From positions 70,803 to 118,422 of the forward strand of contig JAJYOI010000001.1 of NCBI GenBank assembly GCA_021796275.1: 47,620 bases of DNA, written 5' to 3'. The stretch's first letter is position 1. The number at the start of each line of letters is the position of its first letter. Below are positions 1-8,678 of this stretch, piece by piece. Origin of the DNA: Bacteroidota bacterium (GTDB lineage: Bacteria > Bacteroidota > Ignavibacteria > UBA10030 > UBA8401). Made by a program: the position numbers and the translations under genes. The notes beneath the pieces are model-generated. The model ran no database searches and was not told the DNA's origin. It was given only the letters and a program-made list of their open reading frames with translations.

Positions 1-106
1 TATACAACCGGGCGCTTGTCAACTCTGCCGACGAACATTGAAATCCTGTCGTTACGATAAATGCCACTGCGATAGCAAGAATCCCCAACGGAATCAGGCG
101 TCTCAT
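1..106 (-). CDS. N-terminal fragment of an exported lipoprotein, possibly a TPR protein
   Basis: The first 35 codons of a gene read leftwards and leave the window. Starting at ATG 106-104 there is an arginine-rich n-region (MRRL), a hydrophobic core of about 16 residues and a lipobox-like GFQC with Cys24, followed by SSAELTSARLY. This is a type II (lipoprotein) signal peptide. An AAGGA Shine-Dalgarno lies about 9 bases upstream of the ATG. From memory, the run after the cysteine resembles the beginning of tetratricopeptide lipoproteins of Ignavibacteria, but no TPR is inside the window, so that part is inference. It is divergent from the HIT gene at 447. Confidence 0.6.
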   Translation of the reverse strand, partial: MRRLIPLGILAIAVAFIVTTGFQCSSAELTSARLY

Positions 107-212
107 AATGCAAATCCTTTATGCTAATTCTTTGGTAATAATATAATCTCAATTAGAAAAAAAACTCGCAAAAATATAGAAAATTAAGCTGTGAGAGTCA
201 AACAAGGTTTCG

Positions 213-241
213 TTGACTTTCGCTCGCTTTTTTTCTATTTT
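213..241 (+). promoter_or_regulatory. Candidate promoter for the HIT-icd unit
   Basis: TTGACT (213-218, five of six bases of the -35 consensus) is followed after 17 bases by TATTTT (236-241, four of six). If used, transcription would start near 248 and leave an untranslated leader of about 200 bases before the HIT gene, containing the hairpin at 368-393. This is consensus matching only. Confidence 0.3.
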
Positions 242-367
242 CAAATGAATTTTTGATGTCAACTTGTTTGTTGGAATTACTGAAGAATTCTCTGGCTTAT
301 GGGATTGAATCATGCAGATCATGCAACAACGCTTCTACTGAACGTGAGAAATTCACCTGCCATTCCG

Positions 368-393
368 CGCAGAAGGCGCATCCATCTTCTGCG
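368..393 (+). repeat. 8-bp inverted repeat in the leader of the HIT gene
   Basis: CGCAGAAG (368-375) and CTTCTGCG (386-393) are perfectly complementary around a 10-base loop. No T-run follows, so it does not look like a terminator on the plus strand. It lies about 55 bases before the HIT start. Confidence 0.4.
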
Positions 394-446
394 GAAACCT
401 GCAATAGTTCCAACAAAGTTTACTATTCATTACTGAATCCAAATTC

Positions 447-860
447 ATGTCCTGCATCTTTTGCAGCATTATTGCGCGAGAAATTCCTGCGGAAGTTTTA
501 TTTGAAAACGACTGCGCTATCGCAATTCTCGACGTCAATCCAATTCACTACGGACATGCACTGGTAATTCCTAAGAAACATTATAAAGATTTTCTCGAAG
601 TTCCGGAAGAAGAACTTGGCGGCATCATGAGCGCCGTTCATATTGTTGCACTTGCAATTGTAAAATCATATACGCTTGAGGGATTCAATTTTTTCTCTAA
701 TAACGGCTCCATCGCGGGCCAATCAGTATTTCACTTTCACATCCACATTACTCCGCGCTATGCCAACGATAACATTCGTTTCGTTCTTCAGCTTAAAAAG
801 TACGACGATGCAACGATACGAACGACGGCAGAAAAAATTCGCGCGGCAATTCAAGAATAA
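447..860 (+). CDS. HIT-family nucleotide hydrolase/transferase
   Basis: A 137-residue protein of the histidine-triad superfamily, which hydrolyses nucleotide phosphoramidates or dinucleoside polyphosphates in the cytoplasm. The N-terminal CIFC (Cys3, Cys6) is the metal-site pattern of HINT-type proteins. The triad HFHIHITPRY sits near residues 95-104 and ends in the usual PR. Length matches the family (about 110-150). The ATG at 447 is chosen because the protein begins exactly as homologues do (MSCIFC); there is no good Shine-Dalgarno. icd follows after 22 bases, so they are probably co-transcribed, without an obvious functional link. The exact substrate cannot be told from sequence. Confidence 0.9.
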   Translation: MSCIFCSIIAREIPAEVLFENDCAIAILDVNPIHYGHALVIPKKHYKDFLEVPEEELGGIMSAVHIVALAIVKSYTLEGFNFFSNNGSIAGQSVFHFHIHITPRYANDNIRFVLQLKKYDDATIRTTAEKIRAAIQE

Positions 861-882
861 CAATCATCATTAAGGAATACCA

Positions 883-2178
883 ATGATAAACGGACAAAAA
901 ATTTCAGTCCAAAACGGAAAACTCACTGTACCCGATAAACCAATCATTCCATTTATTGAAGGAGACGGAACTGGCCCGGATATTTGGCGGGCATCAGTTC
1001 GGGTTATGGACGCAGCGGTCGCAAAAGCATACGGCGGCAAGCGGAAAATCGAATGGAAAGAAGTGTACGCCGGACAAAAAGCGTTCGACAAATTCAAGAC
1101 GTGGCTTCCGGATGAAACAATTACCGCATTCAAAGAATATCTCGTCGGCATCAAAGGACCTCTCACTACTCCTATCGGCGGCGGCATTCGCTCACTGAAT
1201 GTTGCGCTGCGGCAGACGCTCGATCTCTACGTGTGCCTTCGCCCCGTGCAATATTTTACCGGCGTGCCGTCACCTGTGAAGCATCCGGAAAAAGTGAATA
1301 TGATAATCTTCCGCGAAAACACCGAGGATATTTATGCGGGGATCGAATATCCCGGCGGTTCAGCAGAAGCTCAAAAATTTCTCGATCTGCTCGCAAAAGA
1401 ATTTCCCAAAGACTTCAATAAAGTTCGTTTCAATTCAAAAGCAAAAGTGGAAGAATTCTGGAAACTTGTCGGCACAAAAAAATTTCCAGCGGACATTAAT
1501 ATTGGAATTGGAATTAAGCCGGTAAGCTATTCCGGCACAGTGCGTTTAGTTCACAGCGCCATCAGCTATGCGATACAATACAAACGGAAAAGCGTGACGC
1601 TTGTGCACAAAGGGAACATTATGAAATTTACCGAAGGTGCATTCCGCGACTGGGGCTACCAAACGGCGAAAGAATATTTCGGTGCTGTGGAAATAGACGG
1701 CGGTCCGTGGTGCAAAATTCCCGAAGGAAAACCCGGTGCAGGAATCGTGATCAAAGATGCAATAGCAGATATTACGCTGCAGCAAGTTCTCACACGCCCC
1801 GAAGATTTCGACGTGATTGCAACATTGAATTTGAACGGCGATTATCTTTCCGATGCGCTCGCCGCACAAGTCGGCGGAATCGGTATTGCGCCCGGAGGAA
1901 ATATCAATTACATCACGGGCCATGCAATCTTTGAAGCAACGCACGGCACGGCGCCGAAGTACACAAACCTTGACAAAGTCAATCCCGGCTCCCTCGTCCT
2001 CAGCGGCGAAATGATGTTCCGCTACTTGGGCTGGGTTGAAGCAGCCGATTTAATTTTGAAAGGATTGAATCGCGCTATCGGCACAAAAACCGTAACGTAC
2101 GATTTCGCCCGACAGATGGAAGGCGCAAAAGAAGTGAAGTGCTCCGAATTTGGCGATGTGATCATCAAGAATATGTAA
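883..2178 (+). CDS. icd: Isocitrate dehydrogenase [NADP+]
   Basis: Oxidative decarboxylation of isocitrate to 2-oxoglutarate in the TCA cycle. The 431-residue protein follows the E. coli-type enzyme (416 aa) along its whole length. The substrate loop [12 protein letters not shown] is at 99-110, with Ser104 equivalent to the serine phosphorylated by AceK in enterics. Metal-binding Asp320 and Asp324 lie in [10 protein letters not shown]. Lys359-Tyr360 in HGTAPKY and Arg410 match the residues that select the 2'-phosphate of NADP, so NADP rather than NAD is expected. The C-terminus ([12 protein letters not shown]) is intact. No aceK is in the window. A strong hairpin terminator begins 23 bases after the stop codon. 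Confidence 0.97.
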   Translation: MINGQKISVQNGKLTVPDKPIIPFIEGDGTGPDIWRASVRVMDAAVAKAYGGKRKIEWKEVYAGQKAFDKFKTWLPDETITAFKEYLVGIKGPLTTPIGGGIRSLNVALRQTLDLYVCLRPVQYFTGVPSPVKHPEKVNMIIFRENTEDIYAGIEYPGGSAEAQKFLDLLAKEFPKDFNKVRFNSKAKVEEFWKLVGTKKFPADINIGIGIKPVSYSGTVRLVHSAISYAIQYKRKSVTLVHKGNIMKFTEGAFRDWGYQTAKEYFGAVEIDGGPWCKIPEGKPGAGIVIKDAIADITLQQVLTRPEDFDVIATLNLNGDYLSDALAAQVGGIGIAPGGNINYITGHAIFEATHGTAPKYTNLDKVNPGSLVLSGEMMFRYLGWVEAADLILKGLNRAIGTKTVTYDFARQMEGAKEVKCSEFGDVIIKNM

Positions 2179-2201
2179 CAAAAACGTAAGCGCTCCGAAT
2201 A

Positions 2202-2229
2202 AAAAAGCCCGACGTCAGCCGGGCTTTTT
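2202..2229. terminator. Bidirectional terminator between icd and dnaG
   Basis: AAAAAGCCCG (2202-2211) pairs perfectly with CGGGCTTTTT (2220-2229) across an 8-base loop, giving an A-run, a GC stem and a T-run on both strands. It ends icd on the plus strand. On the minus strand the stem overlaps the last bases of dnaG, whose TAA stop is at 2230-2228. Confidence 0.9.
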
Positions 2230-4102
2230 ATTGTTCCTTCGGAGTGCGGAGAAATCGAAACTTCTCAAGTTCATTTAATTTTTGTGTAATCTCTTTATGG
2301 CGCTGCAAAAATGGCAGGGTGTCTTCTCTGTTTAGAGACGCATCTTTCAATTGCTGCTGATTCTCTTCTCTTTCTTTCTCCAACATTTTTCTTTTCAGCC
2401 GTTTGATCACATCACCTGCTTGCTCCCAAATCCGTTCGTCGCTGACCCGCGCCCCAACCTCGTCCCATCGTGATCCAAGTTGATAACGACTGAATGTAAC
2501 ATCAGCAATCAATTGTCGGACTTCATCCGACGGCGCTTTCGAGAGAAGATGATTGACATCTATTTTTCCATTCGTGTCAAATTCTTCCACAAGTAAACGG
2601 GCAACTTCACTCGCATCTGCGTGAGAAAGTTCCGAAGGCTGAAGGTAAGTAAAAATAAAGGGAATCATGTTCTCTGGATCTTCCAGCGCAACAGCAAGAA
2701 GTTCTTTTTCATCAAAAGGAGTTTCATTTGCCGGCACTCCTTTCGCTGCAACACTTTCTTTCATTTGTTGAACGGAAGAAGGAATAAATGAAGAACGAAA
2801 GCGTTCGGGAATATTTTTCATATATTTTTCCAGCTCAGCATACAGCGTCGATTCATACAAGCGATATTTTTCAGCGACATCTTTGATGAAAAAAGAACGT
2901 TTCAACGGATCTTTAATGATCGCAATTGTCTGAACGAGAGCGCGCACAGCTTCTGCACGCCCTTCCGGTGTTTCAAATTTTCCTTCGCGTTGAAATGCCG
3001 CTGCTTTGAAATCAACAAACGTTACCGCCTTCTTCAGCAATTCTTCAAATGCTTCTCCCCCATTTTTTCTCACGAACGAATCCGGATCGTCGCCTTCAGG
3101 AAGCTGAATGATGCGCACATCAAGTCCGCCTTCCAAAATGAGGTCTACGCCGCGCATCATTGCCGCAGTTCCGGCAACATCGGCATCATAAACAAGCACA
3201 ATGTTTTTCGTGTAGCGGGCGATCAACTGGATCTGTTCAGAAGTTAACGCAGTCCCGCTGGATGCAACAATGTTCCGGGTCCCGGATTGGAACACCGAAA
3301 TAAGATCGGCATATCCTTCCACGAGTACCACCGCATCACGCTCGCGGATTGCCTCTTTCGCCTGAGACAGGCCGTAGAGGATCCTGCTCTTTTGGTAAAT
3401 TACAGTCTCCGGAGAGTTGATATATTTTCCCAACGGATCATCTTCGTATAATTTTCGCGCGCCGAACGCTACGACTCTGCCTGTCGAAGAAAAAATCGGG
3501 AACATGGCGCGGCCGCGAAATGTATCATACGCCGTACCGTCTTCACGCCGTCGAATTAAGCCGACTTTTTCCAACACTTCAGTTTTAATTCCTTCCTGTG
3601 CTGCGTGTTGAATAAGCGCCTCCCAGCCTCGCGGTGAATAACCAAGCCCGAATGTCGTAATTGTTTTTTCGGAAAAGCCGCGCGCGCGAAAATACTCATA
3701 GGCGAAACGACCTTCTTCAGTATTGAGACTGCGATAAAAAAAGCGAGCGGCGAGCGAACAGACAGAGAAAAGCGTTTCCGTCTCGCTTGCCAGTTGAAAT
3801 TTATCGTCGGTTCGTTGAATGGAAATTCCCGCACGTTCGGCAAGAATCTCAATCGCTTCAACGTACGATGCTTTTTCCCATTCCATTACAAACTTGATGA
3901 CATCACCGCCGCGGTGACAGCCAAAACAATAATACATTCCTTTGTCTGCGCTGACATTGAACGACGGCGTTTTCTCTGAATGGAAAGGACATAATCCGAT
4001 ATAGTTCTTGCCGCGTTTCTTCAGCTTAACAAACATGCCGATGTATTCAACAATATCCGTCGCGCGGCGAATTTCGCCTATCGTTTCTTCCGGAATTCTC
4101 AT
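2228..4102 (-). CDS. dnaG: DNA primase
   Basis: Synthesises RNA primers at the replication fork and interacts with the DnaB helicase. The 624-residue protein shows the three expected parts. The N-terminal CHC2 zinc ribbon has Cys38, His41, Cys59 and Cys62. The TOPRIM catalytic core has Glu262 in EGYAD, the SSGTAL segment and the metal-binding DAD at 306-308. The acidic helical C-terminal region, from about residue 450, fits the DnaB-binding domain. Length is normal for the family. A membrane-protein gene ends 41 bases upstream on the same strand. There is no rpsU or rpoD neighbour, unlike the classical macromolecular-synthesis operon. Confidence 0.97.
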   Translation of the reverse strand: MRIPEETIGEIRRATDIVEYIGMFVKLKKRGKNYIGLCPFHSEKTPSFNVSADKGMYYCFGCHRGGDVIKFVMEWEKASYVEAIEILAERAGISIQRTDDKFQLASETETLFSVCSLAARFFYRSLNTEEGRFAYEYFRARGFSEKTITTFGLGYSPRGWEALIQHAAQEGIKTEVLEKVGLIRRREDGTAYDTFRGRAMFPIFSSTGRVVAFGARKLYEDDPLGKYINSPETVIYQKSRILYGLSQAKEAIRERDAVVLVEGYADLISVFQSGTRNIVASSGTALTSEQIQLIARYTKNIVLVYDADVAGTAAMMRGVDLILEGGLDVRIIQLPEGDDPDSFVRKNGGEAFEELLKKAVTFVDFKAAAFQREGKFETPEGRAEAVRALVQTIAIIKDPLKRSFFIKDVAEKYRLYESTLYAELEKYMKNIPERFRSSFIPSSVQQMKESVAAKGVPANETPFDEKELLAVALEDPENMIPFIFTYLQPSELSHADASEVARLLVEEFDTNGKIDVNHLLSKAPSDEVRQLIADVTFSRYQLGSRWDEVGARVSDERIWEQAGDVIKRLKRKMLEKEREENQQQLKDASLNREDTLPFLQRHKEITQKLNELEKFRFLRTPKEQ

Positions 4103-4143
4103 AAGAAAAATTTAGACAAATCAACCAGTAAAAACAAGAAGCG

Positions 4144-4722
4144 TTAGAGGGAAGAAAGCTGCTTTGACCGAAGTGCGCCCAATCGTTCCTGTTGATACAC
4201 CTTCACCGAAACCCATACGCCCCATCCAATCGCAAACAAAGAAACAGCCAGTCCAAGGAAGAAAAACAAATTCCCTAACGGCTCTCCCCAGTCAAGCTTA
4301 TGCGCTTCCCCAAGAACGGTTGCCCAATCATGCCGCGTATTGTGTCCGCCAATAAGCGGAAGCACTCTCATCTCAGCATCGCGCGCATACATACTGACAT
4401 CAACCAAACTTTCGCCGATGAAAAAGAGTGCAACAGAAGCAAGCCGGGATTGCTGCCGCAACGCGACAATCAACCACACCACCGGCACAAGCACTTGCAT
4501 CATCGAGCCGCCAAGAAAATAGATCGTCTTTCCAAAAAAGCTAAAGAAAAAATGACCCGCCTCGTGGATATATAATGTCATGAGATGGATTAACCACAAA
4601 ATCAGAGGAAGGTGAAACTGCGGCGTCGGCTCGTAAAAATTGAACGGCAAGAGAATCCAGATGTAAAGAAGAAAAGCAAAACCGCACAGAGACCATACAA
4701 GATTCGCTTTGGGAGAAATCAT
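4144..4722 (-). CDS. Membrane protein with HEAGH (HExxH) motif, possible M50-like metallopeptidase
   Basis: A 192-residue protein with about four hydrophobic segments (roughly 9-27, 38-58, 70-88, 148-175). Segment two ends in HEAGH (53-57), an HExxH zinc-site pattern placed within the membrane as in site-2-protease (M50) families. Further candidate ligands lie at IGESLVD (about 102-108) and in GGHNTRHDW (125-133: His127, His131, Asp132). I see no classical NPDG/LDG motif of M50 enzymes. From memory, similar HEAGH membrane proteins occur in other phyla without a known function. It lies between the kamA-operon terminator and dnaG. Peptidase activity is inference. Confidence 0.8.
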   Translation of the reverse strand: MISPKANLVWSLCGFAFLLYIWILLPFNFYEPTPQFHLPLILWLIHLMTLYIHEAGHFFFSFFGKTIYFLGGSMMQVLVPVVWLIVALRQQSRLASVALFFIGESLVDVSMYARDAEMRVLPLIGGHNTRHDWATVLGEAHKLDWGEPLGNLFFFLGLAVSLFAIGWGVWVSVKVYQQERLGALRSKQLSSL

Positions 4723-4745
4723 TTTATAGAGAAAGCAAGAAACAT

Positions 4746-4770
4746 CAAAGCCCCGCGATGCGGGGCTTTG
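4746..4770 (-). terminator. Terminator of the kamA operon
   Basis: CAAAGCCCCGC (4746-4756) and GCGGGGCTTTG (4760-4770) form a perfect 11-bp stem around the 3-base loop GAT, 18 bases after the kamA stop codon. The T-run on the minus strand is short and interrupted, so termination may be partial and dnaG could receive some read-through. Confidence 0.75.
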
Positions 4771-4788
4771 CGGAGTGAGATAGAATTT

Positions 4789-5946
4789 TTACGACTGCGA
4801 CTCGGCACGAACCGGTTTTTCTTCAAACACTTTCTTGTGTGCCGGCCGGGTTCGCTTTCGCATAAATCGCTTTTCAAGCTGGGCCTCAGGCTTTTTCTCT
4901 TCCTCTTCTTCTACATCGGGATATTGGTAAATGTCGTATTTGAAATTACGAAGAATAATATTGTTCCCGTTCCTGCCCAGCACATATTGCGGCAGCAAAG
5001 GAATTTTTCCACCGCCGCCCGGAGCATCAATAACATAATACGGAATCGCTAATCCAGAAGTATGTCCGCGTAATTTATCCATAATATTAAGCCCGACGCT
5101 CACAGGAGTTCTAAAATGATTTGCACCTTTCGTGATGTCGGCTTGATACAAATAATACGGGCGAACACGCATTGTGAGAAGCTTTCGCATCAATTCGAGC
5201 ATTACATCGGGATCGTCGTTCACACCTTTCATCAGCACTGCTTGATTGCCGACCGGGATTCCTGCATCGGCAAGCATTTCACATGCTCTCTTCGCTTCCG
5301 GCGTACATTCCCACGGATGATTAAAATGTGTGTTAACATAAATAGGGTGATATTTTTTCAGCATTTTACACAATTTTGGAGTAATTCGTTGCGGAAGGAC
5401 GCACGGCATTTTCGTCCCCAGGCGAATAATTTCAACATGAGGAATCGCCCGCAAGCCTGAAATAATTTTTTCCAGCATCACATCGGTCAGCATGAGCGGA
5501 TCGCCGCCGGAAAGAATAACATCGCGCACTTCCGGATGTGCCGCAATATAATCTAATCCGGATTGAATGTATTTCATGCTGATTTTTCCCGAATCGCCAA
5601 CTTTTCTTTTGCGCGTACAGAACCGGCAATACATGGAGCATTGACTTGTCGTTAAAAACAGTACACGATCCGGATAACGATGCGTGATGCTCGGAACAGG
5701 GCTGTCGCCTTCCTCGTTAAGCGGATCGAGCGGAAAGCCATCGTCTTCAAGCTCTTGCGCGTCAGGAATACATTGCAGCCAGATTGGGTCGCCGGGATAT
5801 CGGATGAGGCTGAGATAATACGGATTGATACGGATATGAAAGAGTGAATTCAGTTTCTCTGCCAAATCCTTGTCAAAGCCAAACCGTTCGACAAGATCTT
5901 TTCCGCTGTCAACACTTGCTCTCAACATCTCTTGCCAGAGTTCCAT
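4789..5946 (-). CDS. kamA: KamA-family radical SAM aminomutase, probably lysine 2,3-aminomutase
   Basis: Predicted to move the alpha-amino group of L-lysine to C3, giving beta-lysine, using an iron-sulfur cluster, SAM and PLP. Cys103, Cys107 and Cys110 form the radical-SAM CxxxCxxC motif (CSMYCRFC). Lys314 in DAPGGGGK is the PLP lysine. Asp270 (YQAD) and Asp307 (IDAP) match the two aspartates that hold the lysine side-chain amine in characterised lysine aminomutases, which favours lysine as substrate. Length is 385 against about 415. The C-terminal tail (from about 350) is highly charged: a glutamate run, then basic. It is the last gene of a four-gene operon. Alternatives are an EpmB-like enzyme (no EF-P or EpmA gene nearby) or another aminomutase. 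Confidence 0.88.
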   Translation of the reverse strand: MELWQEMLRASVDSGKDLVERFGFDKDLAEKLNSLFHIRINPYYLSLIRYPGDPIWLQCIPDAQELEDDGFPLDPLNEEGDSPVPSITHRYPDRVLFLTTSQCSMYCRFCTRKRKVGDSGKISMKYIQSGLDYIAAHPEVRDVILSGGDPLMLTDVMLEKIISGLRAIPHVEIIRLGTKMPCVLPQRITPKLCKMLKKYHPIYVNTHFNHPWECTPEAKRACEMLADAGIPVGNQAVLMKGVNDDPDVMLELMRKLLTMRVRPYYLYQADITKGANHFRTPVSVGLNIMDKLRGHTSGLAIPYYVIDAPGGGGKIPLLPQYVLGRNGNNIILRNFKYDIYQYPDVEEEEEKKPEAQLEKRFMRKRTRPAHKKVFEEKPVRAESQS

Positions 5947-5957
5947 ACAAATTTCAC

Positions 5958-6440
5958 CTATGTTGTTGTCAGATATTTGCCGTAGATAACGAGATCGTCT
6001 CCCGGCTTGTAATACTCGGGAATTCGCGCAAGCTGTACAAAACCTTTTCGCTCATAAAATGCCCGCGTGTTCTTATACTTTTGCATTGACGACGTCTCAG
6101 CAATCAATAGCTTCCCGCCGTGTTCTTTCAAACGCTGTTCAACAAATGAAAGCAATGCTGTGCCGACACCTTTGCTATGAAGCATTGGCTCAACTGCGAT
6201 CCAATACAAATCATAAGTGCCGATCGTTGCCGGTGTGGGACCGACACAGACATAGCCAAGCACCCGGTTGTTCTCGTCAATGCTTGTAAACAATTCATAA
6301 TCTTTTTGTTTAGGATCGTCAAGATAAATTTGAATCAGTTCGACCGCGATTTCAATTTCTTCCGCGCTGAACATCTCTGTGGCGGCGAGAATATTCTTAA
6401 TCGATTCTTGATCCTCGCGTCGAAGGCATCGTATCGTCAT
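5958..6440 (-). CDS. GNAT-family N-acetyltransferase
   Basis: A 160-residue single-domain acetyltransferase. The acetyl-CoA pyrophosphate loop is HSKGVGTAL (88-96), and the late motif TRAFYERKGF near residues 130-139 is typical of the fold. It ends 11 bases before kamA and starts 22 bases after the second ATP-grasp gene, so it is translated within the same operon. KamA plus an acetyltransferase recalls the ablA-ablB pair that makes N-epsilon-acetyl-beta-lysine, but AblB proteins are clearly longer (about 270-280 aa from memory). This is not an obvious AblB, and the amino acceptor is unknown. Confidence 0.85.
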   Translation of the reverse strand: MTIRCLRREDQESIKNILAATEMFSAEEIEIAVELIQIYLDDPKQKDYELFTSIDENNRVLGYVCVGPTPATIGTYDLYWIAVEPMLHSKGVGTALLSFVEQRLKEHGGKLLIAETSSMQKYKNTRAFYERKGFVQLARIPEYYKPGDDLVIYGKYLTTT

Positions 6441-6462
6441 AGAGGAATTAGAAAATGCTCTC

Positions 6463-7545
6463 TCATGGATTTCGCTTCAACGCAAAATCAACAATCTTGC
6501 CGACGATCTCGTCGAAATTAAAACCGTACGTGTGCGCCGAGCGGATAAATCCTGCGTCATCGGAAATATCGGGATTCGGATTAACTTCAAGAATGTACGG
6601 CTTGTTATCTTTCGACAGACGTACATCAACGCGCGCGTAATCCCTGCATCCCATAATTTGGTACGCCTGAAGCGCCAGGCTTTTTACTTTTGCTTCAACA
6701 TCGAGCGGAACATCGGCTGGGCAAATGCCTTTTGTTCCTTCATACTCCGCTGTTCCTTGCATCCATTTTGCATCGTACGTTACTATTTTCGGATAGTTGG
6801 ATGGCAGCCCTGAAAAATCAATCTCCGAAATCGGAAGCACAATTGGTTTGCCATTGCCAATGACAGCAACATTCACTTCTCTTCCGTCAATGTATTCTTC
6901 AACCAATGCCGGTTGATCGAAGTGATCAAAAATATGTTTGACGCGCCTTTTCAGCGCCGTCATTGTTTCAATGATAGAGTTGTTATCAATTCCCACACTT
7001 GCATCTTCACGGGCGGGCTTGACTATCATCGGAAACTTCAATTCCAAATCGTCAGCATTAACCTGACTTAACTGCGTGCAGAAAAAAAACTTTGGCGTCG
7101 GCAAATGATGATAGGTGAGAATTTCTTTTGTGCGTGCTTTATTCAAACACGTTCCCAATGTTAACGGACCGGAACCCGTGTAAGGAATTCCCAAAACTTC
7201 ATAGATTCCTGCAACGTGCATTTCGTGAATTGCCTGATCACCCAAGCCTTCCACCAAATTAAAAATCAAATCGGGTTTCGTGTTTTTTAGGAAGTCCAAC
7301 AATTGATCAATGTTGTTCGACATATTGAACACTGTGGTTTCGTAGCCGAGCGCTTGAAGTGCAGTTTTAATGTCTTCCTTTTCTTCAACGACTCCTACCT
7401 CCGACATGTCAATTAACCCGGCTACTTGCGGCGTCTCAAGTATTCCTTCCTGCAATTGACCGCTTTCAGAAATAAACTTTCGCCCGTCCGCAGTTTGAAT
7501 AGTTGGCTCATTGAAAATCACGGAGATTCGTATCCTTTTCTTCAT
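6463..7545 (-). CDS. D-Ala-D-Ala-ligase-like ATP-grasp protein B
   Basis: A 360-residue ATP-grasp ligase related to Ddl; such enzymes activate a carboxylate as acyl phosphate and join it to an amine. Visible family parts are GIPYTGSGPLTLGTCLNK (119-136), MIVKPAREDASVGI (173-186), VEEYIDGREVNVAV (215-228), Asp307 (VDVR) and the metal ligands Glu320 and Asn322 in LEVNPNPD. Two Ddl hallmarks are absent. The N-terminal GGxSxEHEVS segment is missing (this N-terminus is unlike Ddl), and the omega-loop Lys-Tyr pair is Lys260-Trp261. A cell-wall D-Ala-D-Ala ligase is therefore unlikely. A good AGAGGA ribosome site lies just upstream. It is the second gene of the operon. Confidence 0.88.
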   Translation of the reverse strand: MKKRIRISVIFNEPTIQTADGRKFISESGQLQEGILETPQVAGLIDMSEVGVVEEKEDIKTALQALGYETTVFNMSNNIDQLLDFLKNTKPDLIFNLVEGLGDQAIHEMHVAGIYEVLGIPYTGSGPLTLGTCLNKARTKEILTYHHLPTPKFFFCTQLSQVNADDLELKFPMIVKPAREDASVGIDNNSIIETMTALKRRVKHIFDHFDQPALVEEYIDGREVNVAVIGNGKPIVLPISEIDFSGLPSNYPKIVTYDAKWMQGTAEYEGTKGICPADVPLDVEAKVKSLALQAYQIMGCRDYARVDVRLSKDNKPYILEVNPNPDISDDAGFIRSAHTYGFNFDEIVGKIVDFALKRNP

Positions 7546-7598
7546 GTCATCCTCTCACATTGTAAAATGATCGTTCTATCTCTTTTCATTTCAACGAG

Positions 7599-8678
7599 TT
7601 ATAGCTGGGCAATATCAAGCCGTAAAAATGAAGCATCAAGCACTTTGTTAATCATTTCATCGTACGATATTCCCGCCGCACGTGCCGCTTTAGGAAAGCA
7701 TGAATTTTCTTCCGGATTCGGTAAAATGCCGGGTAATGGATTTAGTTCGATGATGTTCGGATTTCCATTCGTATCCAGCCTCACGTCAATTCTGCACCAA
7801 TCGCGGCAACGAAGAACTGAAAACGCATCCCGGCAAATTTTTTCAATCGCGGCTTGCAGCTGCGAAGTAATTCGCGCCGGACAAGTAAAAATATCCAGCG
7901 GGTTAGTCACTTCGTCCCATATCCATTTTGCTTCAAACGAATAGATCGGATTGACATCTTTGGGAAGCGAATCAAAATTGATTTCAACGATAGGTAATAC
8001 TTGCAAGGAGCTGCCGTTGCCCAGCAAAGCAACCGTGAATTCCCTGCCCGGCAGAAATTCTTCCACAAGCGCGGGTTCGTTATACTCAGTCAATATTTTT
8101 TCAACCTGCTCGTAAAGCTCATGTGAAGTCCGCACGAGCGATGAGTTAAAAATCCCTTTGCTCGAACCTTCATACAACGGTTTCACCATTGCGGGGAGAA
8201 AAAGATTCTCCATTCGTATTTCAGAAAGCGAATGAACAACAACGAACTTCGGTGTGGGAACTTTGTAATACGAAAGGATTTCTTTGGCGCGGGATTTATC
8301 TAAACAAATTCCAAGTGTAAGAGGATCGGAGCCGGTATAGGGGATGTTAAGCATTTCCAACATTGCCGGAATTTGAGATTCGCGGGACGCACCGAACCGG
8401 CCTTCTGCAATATTGAAAACTATGTCGGGATGAAAACTGCGAAGCGCGTCAAAAATTCCGTCATCAGCTTCAATCATCGTCACGGTATGACGATGTGCAA
8501 GTGCATCGCGAACAGCAGTGATTGTTTCAATGGTATCCCACTCAGCATACGTATCAGCGCTCTTATTGACTCTTGTTACTTGCGTGCTGACATCAATGAT
8601 GTTCTGACTCGAAGGATTCTCGCTGTTGTGTGTGTGTGAGTCATCCTTCTTCAAGTTGTAGACCAGAGCGACTTCCAT
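7599..8678 (-). CDS. D-Ala-D-Ala-ligase-like ATP-grasp protein A
   Basis: A 359-residue paralogue of the next gene and first in the operon. It shares NIPYTGSDPLTLGICLDKSR (111-130), MVKPLYEGSSKGI (164-176), VEEFLPGREFTVAL (205-218), Asp298 (IDVR) and the metal ligands Glu311 and Asn313 in IELNPLPG. As in its partner, the Ddl acceptor pair Lys-Tyr is Lys251-Trp252 and the N-terminal Ddl serine/glutamate motif is missing. Residues 10-40 are a polar insertion. Two divergent copies in tandem suggest two successive ligations or a heteromeric ligase. The annotation 'D-alanine-D-alanine ligase' that automated tools would give is probably wrong. A TTGACA-type promoter lies 93-120 bases upstream. Confidence 0.88.
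   Translation of the reverse strand: MEVALVYNLKKDDSHTHNSENPSSQNIIDVSTQVTRVNKSADTYAEWDTIETITAVRDALAHRHTVTMIEADDGIFDALRSFHPDIVFNIAEGRFGASRESQIPAMLEMLNIPYTGSDPLTLGICLDKSRAKEILSYYKVPTPKFVVVHSLSEIRMENLFLPAMVKPLYEGSSKGIFNSSLVRTSHELYEQVEKILTEYNEPALVEEFLPGREFTVALLGNGSSLQVLPIVEINFDSLPKDVNPIYSFEAKWIWDEVTNPLDIFTCPARITSQLQAAIEKICRDAFSVLRCRDWCRIDVRLDTNGNPNIIELNPLPGILPNPEENSCFPKAARAAGISYDEMINKVLDASFLRLDIAQL

Larger units (their letters stand above)
107..446. other. AT-rich divergent intergenic region
   Basis: No convincing gene lies here. The first 100 bases are very AT-rich, as expected for a divergent promoter region between the leftward lipoprotein gene and the rightward HIT gene. A sigma70-like promoter candidate at 213-241 and an 8-bp hairpin at 368-393 are listed separately. 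The short open frames across it lack a start signal and a protein-like composition. Confidence 0.5.

Noticed and set aside
8626-8639. GT-repeat as a possible phase-variable microsatellite in ATP-grasp gene A
   Set aside because: Only about six dinucleotide units, coding for an ordinary polar stretch (SHTHNSEN). It is too short to call a slippage site from one sequence.
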